From the NCBI GenBank assembly GCA_025464545.1, contig JAODMA010000467.1:1-11337 (forward strand): DNA of 11,337 bases. Reading direction: 5' to 3'. Shown here one piece after another: positions 1 to 7,480 of this stretch. The notes beneath the pieces were generated by a model. That model had not been told where the DNA came from and made no database searches. It saw only the letters and a program-made list of their open reading frames with translations. This stretch comes from Arthrobacter sp. Its GTDB lineage: Bacteria > Actinomycetota > Actinomycetes > Actinomycetales > Micrococcaceae. Position numbers and translations under genes: made by a program. Numbering within the stretch: position 1 is the stretch's first letter; each line of letters starts with the position of its first letter.

Positions 1-624
1 CCGGCCAGCGTGCACCGGACACCCAGGCTGCGGCTCCATATGGAACAGCAGCACGACCATCAGGCGGCGCTGTTCGCGGGCAACGGCTACCGGGTAGTCC
101 GCTACTACAGCGAAATGCACCGGCCCCTGGACCTCGGCTACCCCGCGGTCGAGCTGGACGAGGAGCTCGAGCTCGTCGCGTTCGGAGTGCACCTGCACGA
201 GGCGGTGCGGCTGGCGCACAATGACGCCTTCCGGGACCACTGGGGCAGCGAGCCGCGCGACGAGGAGGGCTGGGGCTTCGTGGTGCACGATCCCCGGTCC
301 CGGCCGGACCTGAGCGCCGTCGTCCTGGAGCGCTCCAGCGGTCGGGTTGCCGGCTACCAGCTGGCCAGCCACGACGCTGAGGGCGCAGTGTCCCGCGGTT
401 TCAGCGAGGGCTACACGGATCTGCTCGGCGTGCGCCGGGAATTCCGCGGCCGGGGGATTGCGCAGGCGCTGCTGGCTGACGCCATGCGCCGCTTCGCCGC
501 GGCCGGTATGGACAAGGCCTCGCTCGACGTCGATACGGAGAACCCCACCGGGGCCCTGGCGCTGTACACCAAGATGGGTTACGTCGCGGTCAACCGCAGC
601 ATGGCCTGGGACAAGGAACTGTAG
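1..624 (+). CDS. Tandem-GNAT acetyltransferase, 5'-truncated by the window edge
   Basis: This is the C-terminal part of a GNAT-family N-acetyltransferase, which transfers an acetyl group from acetyl-CoA to an unidentified amine. The frame is open to base 1, so the real start lies outside the window. The GTG at 10 and the ATG at 40 are internal, because the residues before and after them read as the end of a first GNAT domain (GNGYRVVRYYSEM near 80-120). A complete second domain follows. Its acetyl-CoA loop RGRGIA is at 445-462 and the typical end motif NPTGALALY at about 541-567. This two-domain layout is known from mycothiol-synthase-like and other actinobacterial GNATs. Nothing visible marks it as MshD itself, so I give no symbol. 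It converges on the DinB gene, with 29 bp between the stop codons. Family is certain, substrate unknown. Confidence 0.85.
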   Translation, partial: PASVHRTPRLRLHMEQQHDHQAALFAGNGYRVVRYYSEMHRPLDLGYPAVELDEELELVAFGVHLHEAVRLAHNDAFRDHWGSEPRDEEGWGFVVHDPRSRPDLSAVVLERSSGRVAGYQLASHDAEGAVSRGFSEGYTDLLGVRREFRGRGIAQALLADAMRRFAAAGMDKASLDVDTENPTGALALYTKMGYVAVNRSMAWDKEL

Positions 625-625
625 C

Positions 626-643
626 CGGCCGACGCACCGGCCG
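626..643. terminator. GC hairpin between convergent genes
   Basis: CGGCCG at 626-631 and CGGCCG at 638-643 form a perfect 6-bp all-GC stem with a 6-base loop. It starts two bases after the GNAT stop and lies ten bases beyond the DinB stop on the other strand, so it could serve both genes. No T-run follows on either side, so it is not a classical intrinsic terminator. U-less hairpins between convergent genes are common in high-GC actinobacteria, and that is the basis of this tentative call. Confidence 0.35.
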
Positions 644-653
644 CCCACGCACG

Positions 654-1172
654 CTATCCAGCCACATCGTGAAGGTGATGGACGACGTCGTGCAGGAAGT
701 ACTGTGCGAAGGTCAGCACGGTGAACTCCGAACCGTTGCTGCGGGTGCCTTTGCGGTCCCAGTCTTCCTCCGGAACCGCGGCGAAGGACGCCGCAATCCG
801 TTCGCCCGCGGCGGTCAGTTCGGCGCCCACCACGGCCGGATCGGCGCCGGCGTAGTCGTTCTCGACGGCCGCCTGGTCCTGGTCCCAGTTGTCGAAGCGC
901 GCGTCATCGTCGGTCAGCATGAGGGACAGCCGCTGGTCGAACAGGAGAAAGACGTCCCTGACATGGCAGGCGTATTCCAGCGCTGACCAGGTGTCCTCAT
1001 CGGGCCGGACCGTGGCGTCCGGACGCCCCAGGACAGCCCGCCACCGCGGGAGCATGCCGGTCACGGTCCCGGGCGCCGTCGCAGGGGTAGCCGTGGAGGC
1101 GTTGAATCCGCACTCCGGACAGGGGCGCTGCAACACCCAGGTCCAGTCCTTGGTGTCTGGGATGATAGGCAT
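654..1172 (-). CDS. DinB-family four-helix-bundle protein with N-terminal CxxC
   Basis: This 172-aa protein has the DinB/YfiT fold, a four-helix bundle that binds a divalent metal. Family members act as thiol-dependent transferases or hydrolases, and many in actinobacteria are linked to mycothiol or are uncharacterised. The expected histidine triad is visible: His70 in ACHVRD, then His161 and His165 in HDVVHH near the C terminus. Cys18 and Cys21 (CPECGF) form a knuckle-like element ahead of the bundle. That element recurs in a group of actinobacterial DinB proteins and could hold a zinc or be redox-active. The start at 1172 leaves a full-length domain. A TAGACT hexamer ends six bases before the ATG, and no good Shine-Dalgarno is present, which suggests a leaderless message. 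The gene lies 152 bp downstream of parC on the same strand. Substrate unknown. Confidence 0.85.
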   Translation of the reverse strand: MPIIPDTKDWTWVLQRPCPECGFNASTATPATAPGTVTGMLPRWRAVLGRPDATVRPDEDTWSALEYACHVRDVFLLFDQRLSLMLTDDDARFDNWDQDQAAVENDYAGADPAVVGAELTAAGERIAASFAAVPEEDWDRKGTRSNGSEFTVLTFAQYFLHDVVHHLHDVAG

Positions 1173-1178
1173 TCCCGC

Positions 1179-1184
1179 AGTCTA
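1179..1184 (-). promoter_or_regulatory. -10-like TAGACT for the DinB gene, leaderless geometry
   Basis: Read on the - strand, TAGACT fits the TANNNT pattern of actinobacterial -10 boxes. Exactly six bases separate it from the ATG at 1172, so transcription would be expected to begin at or within a base of the A of the start codon. I see no TTG-type -35 at 16-19 bases upstream. The nearest, TTGACT (1216-1211), is 26 bases away and too far. The call rests on the -10 and its spacing. Confidence 0.45.
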
Positions 1185-1286
1185 TGGGCATTGCTCCCGG
1201 CCCGCCGAAAAAGTCAACGCGGTCAAGCCACCATCGAAGAGGGCAACATCCTGAGCCTCATCCACATGCCCTAGGCTGGTAGCCCG

Positions 1287-1317
1287 GAGATCGCCGACGG
1301 CAGTCTCAAGATCGCCG
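1287..1317. repeat. Imperfect inverted repeat plus 9-bp direct repeat downstream of parC
   Basis: Bases 1287-1307 can fold as GAGA ... GCC / GGC ... TCTC with one wobble pair and one mismatch. AGATCGCCG occurs at 1288-1296 and again at 1309-1317, a spacing of 21 bp (two helical turns). The element lies just beyond the parC stop (1325). On the parC-coding strand no T-run follows, so a terminator role is weak. On the + strand GGGGGTTTTT follows at 1317-1326, but no + strand gene feeds it. It could also be an operator for the DinB gene. Function unassigned. Confidence 0.25.
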
Positions 1318-1324
1318 GGGGTTT

Positions 1325-3865
1325 TTAGCCCGCGGCCTGGATGACGTCCTCTTCGGCCCACGCCATGCTCGGACCGATCGCGTCGACCGCCTGCGAGAGC
1401 GGAATGCCGGAACCGTCCCGGCGGCCGTGCTCCCCGGGCAGGGAACGCGCCACGCCGGCCAGCGAGGACGCCTTCGCCGGGCCGTGCCCCGCCCAGGCAA
1501 GCAGCAGGGTGTCCTCGCCCTTCAGGAAGCGGTGCGCCCGGACTCCGGCCGTCGCGCGGCCCTTGGCCGGGTACTCGGCCAGCGCGGTGACTTTCGCCGC
1601 GCCCGGGGCGGTGCCCGGCAGGGCGCCGGTGGTTCCGGCGATGGTTACGACGACGGCGGCGCTGTCTTCCGGTGCGGCGGCGCCGAAGAACAGCACCTTG
1701 TCCCCGGCGGCCAGCTTGATCCCGGCCATGCCGCCCGCGGTCCGTCCCTGCGGACGGACCGCAGAGGCGGCGAAGCGCAGCAGCTGGGCCTGTTGCGTCA
1801 GGAAGACGAGGTCGACGTCGCCGGTCCCGGCGGGCGCAAGGCCCACCACCGTGTCCCTGCCCTTGAGGGCAATGACTTCCCAGTCCTCGCGGTTCAGCGG
1901 ATAATCCGGCTGGACCCGCTTGACCACGCCCTGCGCGGTGCCGATCGCCAGCACTTCGTCCAGCGGCGCGAAGGCCACAAGCGATTCGCCCTTAAGCAAG
2001 GTGACGAAGTCCTTGGCCGGCACGCCGCCGGCCATGTTGGGGGTGCCCGAGGTCGGCGGCAGCACGGGCATGTCCATCACCTGGAGCCGCAGCATGCGGC
2101 CCTGGGAGGTGACGGCCGCGATTTCGCCGCGCGCGGAGGTCTTGACCACGGAGGTGAACACATCGTGCCGGGTCCGCGGGCCGGCCTCGGCCAGGCTGTC
2201 CTGGTTGGCGGTACGGGCGATCTGGCCTGAGGCGGTGAGGATTGCCCAGCACGGGTCGTCCGGGATCTCCAGCGCCAGCGGGGCGGCCTTGCCCTTTGCG
2301 CCGGGAGCGGCGGCCAACGCCGCGGCCACGGTGGGGGAGACGGCCTCGGACTCGAGCAGCACGGTACGGCGCGGGGTGCCGTACTTTCCGGCAATGTCGG
2401 CCAGCTCGGAGGACACCAGGGCGCGGAGCAGCTCACTGGAGCCGAGGATGGCCTCCAGCTCGGCGATTTCCCGGCGCAGCTCGTCCTGCTCTTTTTCCAG
2501 CTCGATCCGGGAGTATTTGGTCAGCTGGCGGAGCCGCAGCTCCAGGATGTAGTTGGCCTGGATCTCGGTGAGGTCATAGATGGACATCAGCCGGGTCCTG
2601 GCAGCCGCCGCCTCGTCGGAGGACCGGATGATCTGGATGACCTCGTCGATGTCCACGATCGCGATGAGGAGGCCCTCCACCAGGTGCAGGCGGTCCTTCT
2701 TCTTGCCAAGGCGGAAGGCGGTGCGGCGGCGCACCACGTTGATACGGTGGTCCACGTAGACCGAAAGCAGCTGCAGCAGGCCCAGGGTCTGCGGCTGGCC
2801 GTCGACCAGCGTGACGTTGTTGATGCCGAAGGAATCCTCCATCGGCGTGTAGCGGTACAGCTGCTGCAGCACGGCGTTCGGGTTGAAGCCGTTCTTCAGC
2901 TCGATCACCAGCCGCAGTCCGTGCTTGCGGTCCGTGAGGTCCACGATGTCGCTGATGCCGGTCAGCTTCTTGCCGTTGACGGCGTCCTTGATCTTTTCGA
3001 TCACCTTTTCCGGGCCCACCATGTACGGCAGTTCCGTAACCACGAGGCCGGTCCGGCGGGCCGAGAGCTGCTCGACTTCCACCTTGGCCCGGGTCTTGAA
3101 CGAACCGCGGCCCGTGGCGTAGGCATCGCGGATGCCGTCCAGTCCCACGATCCGGCCGCCCGTGGGCAGGTCCGGTCCGGGAACGAACTTCATGATGTCC
3201 TCGAGCGTGGCGTCCGGGTTGTCGATCAGGTGCCGGGCGGCGGCAATGACTTCCATCAGGTTGTGCGGGGCCATGTTCGTGGCCATGCCGACGGCGATGC
3301 CGGTGGCACCGTTGACCAGCAGGTTGGGGAACGCCGCCGGCAGGACATCCGGCTGGGTCAGCTGGTTGTCGTAGTTCGGGACGAAATCCACCACATCTTC
3401 ATCGAGGTGGTCCGTGAGCGTCAGCGCGGCGGCCGCAAGCCGGGCCTCGGTGTAACGCGGTGCCGCCGGGCCGTCGTCGAGCGAGCCGAAGTTGCCGTGC
3501 CCGTCGATCAGCGGCAGCCGCAGCGAAAAGTCCTGCGCCATGCGCACCAGGGCGTCGTAGATGGCGGTGTCGCCGTGCGGATGCAGCTTGCCCATGACCT
3601 CCCCGACGACGCGGGCGCTCTTGACGTGGCCGCGGTCCGGGCGGAGGCCCATGTCGCTCATCATGTAGAGGATGCGCCGTTGAACCGGCTTCAGGCCATC
3701 ACGGGCATCAGGCAGCGCCCTGGAATAAATGACTGAATAGGCGTACTCGAGGAACGAGCCTTCCATCTCGGAAGTGACGTCGATATCGACGATATTCTCC
3801 ACGAAATTTCCTGCGGAATCGTTGCTGGCTTCCCCTGCCGGGGGCGTTGTTTGGCGGCGTGCCAT
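1325..3865 (-). CDS. parC: DNA topoisomerase IV subunit A (ParC)
   Basis: This is the A subunit of a type IIA topoisomerase. It cuts and rejoins both strands of DNA while its partner ParE (not in this window) hydrolyses ATP, and its main role is decatenation of daughter chromosomes. The 846-aa product starts in typical fashion ([20 protein letters not shown], residues 41-60). The winged-helix region holds [10 protein letters not shown] at 95-104, and Arg137-Tyr138 in RYTEARL carries the catalytic tyrosine. At the positions matching E. coli GyrA Ser83 and Asp87 it has Thr100 and Asp104, the usual quinolone-susceptible pattern. A charged helical segment follows at about 450-490, then a beta-pinwheel C-terminal domain. 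I find no canonical GyrA box (QRRGGRG type) there, which favours ParC over GyrA. AGAAGGA (3884-3878) is the likely ribosome binding site, 12 bases before the ATG. The gene diverges from the acetyltransferase fusion. Confidence 0.93.
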   Translation of the reverse strand: MARRQTTPPAGEASNDSAGNFVENIVDIDVTSEMEGSFLEYAYSVIYSRALPDARDGLKPVQRRILYMMSDMGLRPDRGHVKSARVVGEVMGKLHPHGDTAIYDALVRMAQDFSLRLPLIDGHGNFGSLDDGPAAPRYTEARLAAAALTLTDHLDEDVVDFVPNYDNQLTQPDVLPAAFPNLLVNGATGIAVGMATNMAPHNLMEVIAAARHLIDNPDATLEDIMKFVPGPDLPTGGRIVGLDGIRDAYATGRGSFKTRAKVEVEQLSARRTGLVVTELPYMVGPEKVIEKIKDAVNGKKLTGISDIVDLTDRKHGLRLVIELKNGFNPNAVLQQLYRYTPMEDSFGINNVTLVDGQPQTLGLLQLLSVYVDHRINVVRRRTAFRLGKKKDRLHLVEGLLIAIVDIDEVIQIIRSSDEAAAARTRLMSIYDLTEIQANYILELRLRQLTKYSRIELEKEQDELRREIAELEAILGSSELLRALVSSELADIAGKYGTPRRTVLLESEAVSPTVAAALAAAPGAKGKAAPLALEIPDDPCWAILTASGQIARTANQDSLAEAGPRTRHDVFTSVVKTSARGEIAAVTSQGRMLRLQVMDMPVLPPTSGTPNMAGGVPAKDFVTLLKGESLVAFAPLDEVLAIGTAQGVVKRVQPDYPLNREDWEVIALKGRDTVVGLAPAGTGDVDLVFLTQQAQLLRFAASAVRPQGRTAGGMAGIKLAAGDKVLFFGAAAPEDSAAVVVTIAGTTGALPGTAPGAAKVTALAEYPAKGRATAGVRAHRFLKGEDTLLLAWAGHGPAKASSLAGVARSLPGEHGRRDGSGIPLSQAVDAIGPSMAWAEEDVIQAAG

Positions 3866-3910
3866 AAGGCTGGTGGGTCCTTCTGAGGGGTGCTGAACGT
3901 GTGCTGCGTA

Positions 3911-3916
3911 AGTTTA
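3911..3916 (-). promoter_or_regulatory. -10-like TAAACT for parC
   Basis: On the - strand TAAACT matches TANNNT. The predicted start is near 3904, leaving a 5' leader of about 39 bases that contains the AGAAGGA ribosome binding site. No recognisable -35 is present; the position where it would lie (around 3934-3939) is already inside the divergent gene. Confidence 0.4.
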
Positions 3917-3920
3917 TGAC

Positions 3921-3933
3921 TAGGCTAAGCCTA
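3921..3933 (+). promoter_or_regulatory. -10-like TAGGCT in a 13-bp palindrome; leaderless start of the acetyltransferase gene
   Basis: TAGGCT (3921-3926) is followed by six bases and then the ATG at 3933, the spacing expected if the transcript begins at the start codon. No Shine-Dalgarno is visible upstream, which agrees with leaderless initiation. The same bases form a 13-bp palindrome, TAGGCT-A-AGCCTA, whose last base is the A of ATG. A regulator bound there would cover this -10 and start and also the spacer of the parC promoter. The -35 region (about 3898-3903) has no TTG-type match. Confidence 0.5.
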
Positions 3934-6668
3934 TGGTGGATCAGCCCGCGGGCGGCGTATATCCGGAATATTGGGAAGCCGATGTTGTCCTGCGCGACGG
4001 CGGAACCGCCCATCCTCGCCCAATCCACCCCACCGATGCCGACGCCGTGCAGGCGTTCCACGGAGGCCAGTCGCAGAAGTCCATCTACATGCGCTTCTTC
4101 GCGTTCAAGTCCAGACTTTCCAGCAAGGAACTCAAGCGGTTCACCGAAGTGGATTACCGGGACCGCGTGGCCCTCGTGATTACGATCGGCGGGGAGATCA
4201 TGGGCATCGGGCGCTACGACCGGCTGGACGACCCGGCGGAGGCCGAAGTGGCCTTCAACATCGCCGACGCCCACCAGGGCCGCGGCATCGGGTCGATCCT
4301 GCTGGAACACCTCGCAGCGGCCGCACGCGAAAACGGGATCCGCCGGTTCAGCGCCGAGGTGCTCCCGGAGAACCGCAAAATGCTGATGGTGTTCTCGGAC
4401 GCCGGCTACGACGTCAAGCGCCATTTCGACGACGGCGTGGTCAGCCTCGAGTTCAACATCGACCCCACCGACAAGTCCCGAGCCGTGATGGAATCCCGTG
4501 AGCACCGGGCCGAGGCGCGAAGCATCCAGGAACTGCTCGCCCCATCGTCCGTGGCGGTCATCGGGGCCAGCCGCAAATGGGGCAAAGTGGGCTACCAGCT
4601 GCTCGAACACATCATCGAGGGCGGGTTCACCGGTCCGGTCTCCGCCATCAACCCGGAGGCCCTGGAGCTCGCCGGGATGCTTTCCTTCGCCAGGCTTTCC
4701 GAGGTCCCGGGCCCGGTCAAGCTCGCCATTGTCGCTGTCCCGTACGACGAGGTGCCGAAGGTGGTGGAGGAATGCGGCGCCGCCGGGGTAAAGGGGATCG
4801 TGGTGGCCACCGCCGGCTTCGCGGACGACGGCGAACGCGGCCTGACCCGGCAGCGCGAGCTGGTCCGCCAGGCCCGCGCCAACGGAATGCGGGTAATCGG
4901 ACCGGCCTCGCTGGGCATCGTCAACACCAACCCGGCCGTCTCGCTCAACGCCTCTATGGCGCCGTCGCTTGCGCGCCGCGGGGGACTGGGGCTTTTCAGC
5001 CAGTCTGCCGCCATCGGCGTCGCGCTCTACGCCGCCTCCAGCCGCCGCCGGGTGGGCATCTCCACCTTCCTCTCGGCCGGGAACCGCGCGGATGTCTCCG
5101 GTAACGACATGATGCAGTTCTGGGAGGACGACGCCGACACCACGGCGGTAGGCCTCTACCTCGAATCCATCGGCAACCCGCGGAAGTTCTCCCGGCTGGC
5201 GAGGCGGCTGGCGCGGACCAAACCCGTGATCGTGGCCAAGTCCGACGCGATGGGACTGGACCTGCCTCCCGGCCACGCCGTGCGGACCACACTGGCGCCC
5301 TCCGAAGCGGTCGACGCCATGATGCGGCAGGCCGGCGTGATCCGCGTGGAGACGATCGAGCAGTTGATGGACGTCGCCCAGATCGTCTCGAGCCAGCCGC
5401 TGCCCAGCGGGTCCGGCCTTGCCGTCTTCAGTAACTCCCGCGCCCTCGGGAAGGTGGTAGCGGACAGTGCCGCCGGCCAGGGACTCGGGGTGGAACGCAT
5501 CGTAACCGACGTCGACCTGGACGCCGGCATGTCCCTGGCGCTGCCGGCACTGCGCCGGAGCCTGACGGAAACGCTCACAATCAGTACCGTTCACGCCGTC
5601 GTGGTGGCGCTGCTGCCGGCGCACGGCCTGACCGTGGAGAAGATCGCCGGGGTGCTCGCCGAATGTTCGGTGGCCGCGGGAAAGCCGGTGGTCGCCGCCT
5701 TCAGCGGCATCCTTGATCCCTCCGTCTACGTGGAGGGGATGGTCGGTTCCGGTGCTCCGGAGCCGGCCGCCGGGGCCAGCGGCGGCGCGGGCGGGCCGGC
5801 CGGCGGGGCCGCAGTGCCGTGTTATTCCAACCCCGGCGCCGCCGTCGCGGCTCTCGGCGCCGTCGTCCGCTACGCCCAGTGGCTGAACCGGGATCAGGGA
5901 CTCTTCGTGGAACCCGGCGGCTGCGACCCGGAGGGGACGCACGCGGAGCTGGAAGAGCTGCTCCGCGGCGTGGGCGGTGAGCAGTTGCTCACGCTGGACC
6001 AGGCGGGCGCCGCCAGGCTCCTGGGGCATTACGGCATCCGGGTGGTGCCCTCCGAAGGCTTCGAGACGGAGGAGGAGGCTGTCGCCGCGGCGGACCGGCT
6101 CGGCTGGCCCGTGGCCTTGAAGACCACCGACCCCGCCCTCCGGCACCGCCTGGATCTCGGCGGGGTGCGGCTGGACATCCAGGACGCGGCGTCGCTGCGG
6201 CTGAACGTGCGGCAGATGCGCAGGTCGCTGGAACGCTACGGCTCTCCCTCGCTGGAAGTGCAGACCATGGTGCCGGTCGGTCAGGCCTGCACCTTCCGCG
6301 CCATCGAAGACCCGTTGCTCGGCCCGGTGATTTCCTTCGGCCTGGCCGGGGATGCCGTGAACCTGCTCGACGACTGGGCCCACCGCGTCCCGCCGCTGTC
6401 AGGTTCCGACGTCCACGACTTCATCCGGGCTCCGCGTGCCTCGCGGAAGCTCTTCGGCTACCAGGGGCTGCCGCCCGTGGACGTTCCCGCCCTCGAGGAT
6501 CTGGCCGTGCGGCTCACCCGGCTGAAGGACAACCATCCGGAGATCGCCCTCGTGGAGTTCAACCCGGTCCTGGCCGGACCCGACGGTGCCTCGATCCTCT
6601 CGGCCGACGTGCGTGTGGCGAATGCGGCGCAGCGCACCGACAGTGCGCGCCGGGCGATGCGCAGCTGA
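3933..6668 (+). CDS. GNAT / NDP-forming acyl-CoA synthetase fusion (Pat-type protein lysine acetyltransferase)
   Basis: A 911-aa fusion. Residues 17-175 are a GNAT domain with acetyl-CoA loop QGRGIG at 115-120 and acidic candidates Glu103/Glu105 on the strand before it. Residues 203-330 form the CoA-binding Rossmann domain (SVAVIGASRKWGKVGY). Residues 345-600 form the succinyl-CoA-ligase-like domains (SAGNRADVSGND, 381-392). A Gly/Ala-rich linker spans about 604-628, and an ATP-grasp domain runs from about 684 to 905 (Lys730; LDLGGV, 740-745; VEFNPV near the end). Bacterial Pat enzymes acetylate lysines, classically inactivating acetyl-CoA synthetase, and sense acyl-CoA through the synthetase module. 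Here the GNAT domain comes first, the reverse of E. coli PatZ and Streptomyces Pat. Where active ADP-forming synthetases carry an SHTG-like catalytic histidine motif, this protein reads GHAVRTT (447-453), so synthetase activity is doubtful. Substrate not predictable from sequence. Confidence 0.85.
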   Translation: MVDQPAGGVYPEYWEADVVLRDGGTAHPRPIHPTDADAVQAFHGGQSQKSIYMRFFAFKSRLSSKELKRFTEVDYRDRVALVITIGGEIMGIGRYDRLDDPAEAEVAFNIADAHQGRGIGSILLEHLAAAARENGIRRFSAEVLPENRKMLMVFSDAGYDVKRHFDDGVVSLEFNIDPTDKSRAVMESREHRAEARSIQELLAPSSVAVIGASRKWGKVGYQLLEHIIEGGFTGPVSAINPEALELAGMLSFARLSEVPGPVKLAIVAVPYDEVPKVVEECGAAGVKGIVVATAGFADDGERGLTRQRELVRQARANGMRVIGPASLGIVNTNPAVSLNASMAPSLARRGGLGLFSQSAAIGVALYAASSRRRVGISTFLSAGNRADVSGNDMMQFWEDDADTTAVGLYLESIGNPRKFSRLARRLARTKPVIVAKSDAMGLDLPPGHAVRTTLAPSEAVDAMMRQAGVIRVETIEQLMDVAQIVSSQPLPSGSGLAVFSNSRALGKVVADSAAGQGLGVERIVTDVDLDAGMSLALPALRRSLTETLTISTVHAVVVALLPAHGLTVEKIAGVLAECSVAAGKPVVAAFSGILDPSVYVEGMVGSGAPEPAAGASGGAGGPAGGAAVPCYSNPGAAVAALGAVVRYAQWLNRDQGLFVEPGGCDPEGTHAELEELLRGVGGEQLLTLDQAGAARLLGHYGIRVVPSEGFETEEEAVAAADRLGWPVALKTTDPALRHRLDLGGVRLDIQDAASLRLNVRQMRRSLERYGSPSLEVQTMVPVGQACTFRAIEDPLLGPVISFGLAGDAVNLLDDWAHRVPPLSGSDVHDFIRAPRASRKLFGYQGLPPVDVPALEDLAVRLTRLKDNHPEIALVEFNPVLAGPDGASILSADVRVANAAQRTDSARRAMRS

Positions 6669-6699
6669 GCTGAGCACTAACGGCGTGGAATGGCGCGGT

Positions 6700-6705
6700 T
6701 AGCAT
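6700..6705 (+). promoter_or_regulatory. -10-like TAGCAT upstream of the DUF5998 gene
   Basis: TAGCAT fits TANNNT and lies in the 67-bp gap after the acetyltransferase stop. A start near 6712 would leave a leader of about 24 bases before the chosen ATG. No clear -35 is visible. It suggests that the DUF5998-phosphatase pair has its own promoter besides any read-through from upstream. Confidence 0.35.
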
Positions 6706-6735
6706 GTCCCCAGCCGATCTGTGAAAATGGAGACC

Positions 6736-7479
6736 ATGAGCTCCCAGCCTCCGACACCCCATTCCCCGGCGCCCGTCTCCGGACATCAGGGTCCGCAGCA
6801 CCACGGCCTGCATGACCACGGTGCGCAGGGTCAAAGCCTGGAGGGCGCCCTCCAGCAGGCCGGTTTCTACCCGCGGCTCGTGGCCGACGTGGTCGCCGAC
6901 GCCCTGGACGGCCGCGACTGCGTGGCCCACCTCGTCCATCTCGAAACACATTTCGACAGGGCCGAAGTCCGGCGCCACATCACCGTGCTGGTGCTGACCG
7001 AGGACATGCTCGTCATCACCCACGTGGATGACCAGCAACTCGACGAGGCTGGCGAACAGACTGTTGCCCAGGTCTCCACGGAGTCCGTCCCGGTGACACA
7101 GATCCGCTCGGTGGTGCTCAGCTACGTCTACGCCCAGCCGCAGGACTACAAGTCCTCGGACCCCGTCCGCGAGCTGACCCTCGCCATCGCCTGGTCCGGC
7201 GGGCAGCGCCTCGACATGGGCCCGGCCAGCTGCGGCGATCCCCAGTGCGAAGCGGACCACGGCTACAGCGGAACCATCGCCCAGGAAGACATCGTGCTCC
7301 GGATCAGTGCCGAAGCCGACGGGCTGCAGGCCGTCCAGGATGCCAAGCTTTTCGCCCGCGCCCTGCGGGCGGTCAATACCGGATCCTCGGCCCCGGCGCC
7401 ACACACCGGCCCCGGCCTGCCGCCGCGCGCCCGCATGGGGGTCTTCGGAAACCGCCTCAGCCGCGGCCACCAGCGCTGA
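6736..7479 (+). CDS. DUF5998 family protein, function unknown
   Basis: The 247-aa product matches the DUF5998 family as I recall it, a family of conserved actinobacterial proteins without an assigned function. Residues 1-33 are variable and His-rich (HHGLHDH near 22-28). The conserved core begins at SLEGALQQAGFYPRLVADVV (34-53) and runs to about 214 as mixed alpha/beta sequence. The core has a Cys/His-rich helix (Cys62, His65, His68, His72) and a CGDPQCEADHGY motif (166-177), whose Cys166, Cys171 and His175 could bind a metal. The tail after 215 is Pro/Gly-rich. There is no signal peptide or membrane segment, so it is probably cytoplasmic. I chose ATG 6736 because GGAG lies at 6729-6732, although the three-base spacing is short. 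GTG 6721 and ATG 6727 in the same frame are alternatives. The stop is one base before the next gene. Confidence 0.85.
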   Translation: MSSQPPTPHSPAPVSGHQGPQHHGLHDHGAQGQSLEGALQQAGFYPRLVADVVADALDGRDCVAHLVHLETHFDRAEVRRHITVLVLTEDMLVITHVDDQQLDEAGEQTVAQVSTESVPVTQIRSVVLSYVYAQPQDYKSSDPVRELTLAIAWSGGQRLDMGPASCGDPQCEADHGYSGTIAQEDIVLRISAEADGLQAVQDAKLFARALRAVNTGSSAPAPHTGPGLPPRARMGVFGNRLSRGHQR

Positions 7480-7480
7480 G

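Noticed and set aside
1272..1277. TAGGCT on the + strand between parC and the DinB gene, resembling the -10 at 3921
   Set aside because: No + strand gene lies downstream and no -35 is visible. It could at most drive an antisense transcript into parC, which the sequence alone does not support.
2684..3736. A 350-codon + strand open frame inside parC
   Set aside because: Antisense to an unmistakable topoisomerase; low-complexity composition (His/Val/Asp/Arg) and no domain.
3708..6383. An 891-codon open frame on the - strand opposite the acetyltransferase gene and running into the 5' part of parC
   Set aside because: It is the antisense shadow of a real high-GC gene. The product is rich in His, Gly, Arg and Val without recognisable domains, it would cross the parC start and the divergent promoter, and the + strand frame reads as clear GNAT, CoA-ligase and ATP-grasp domains.
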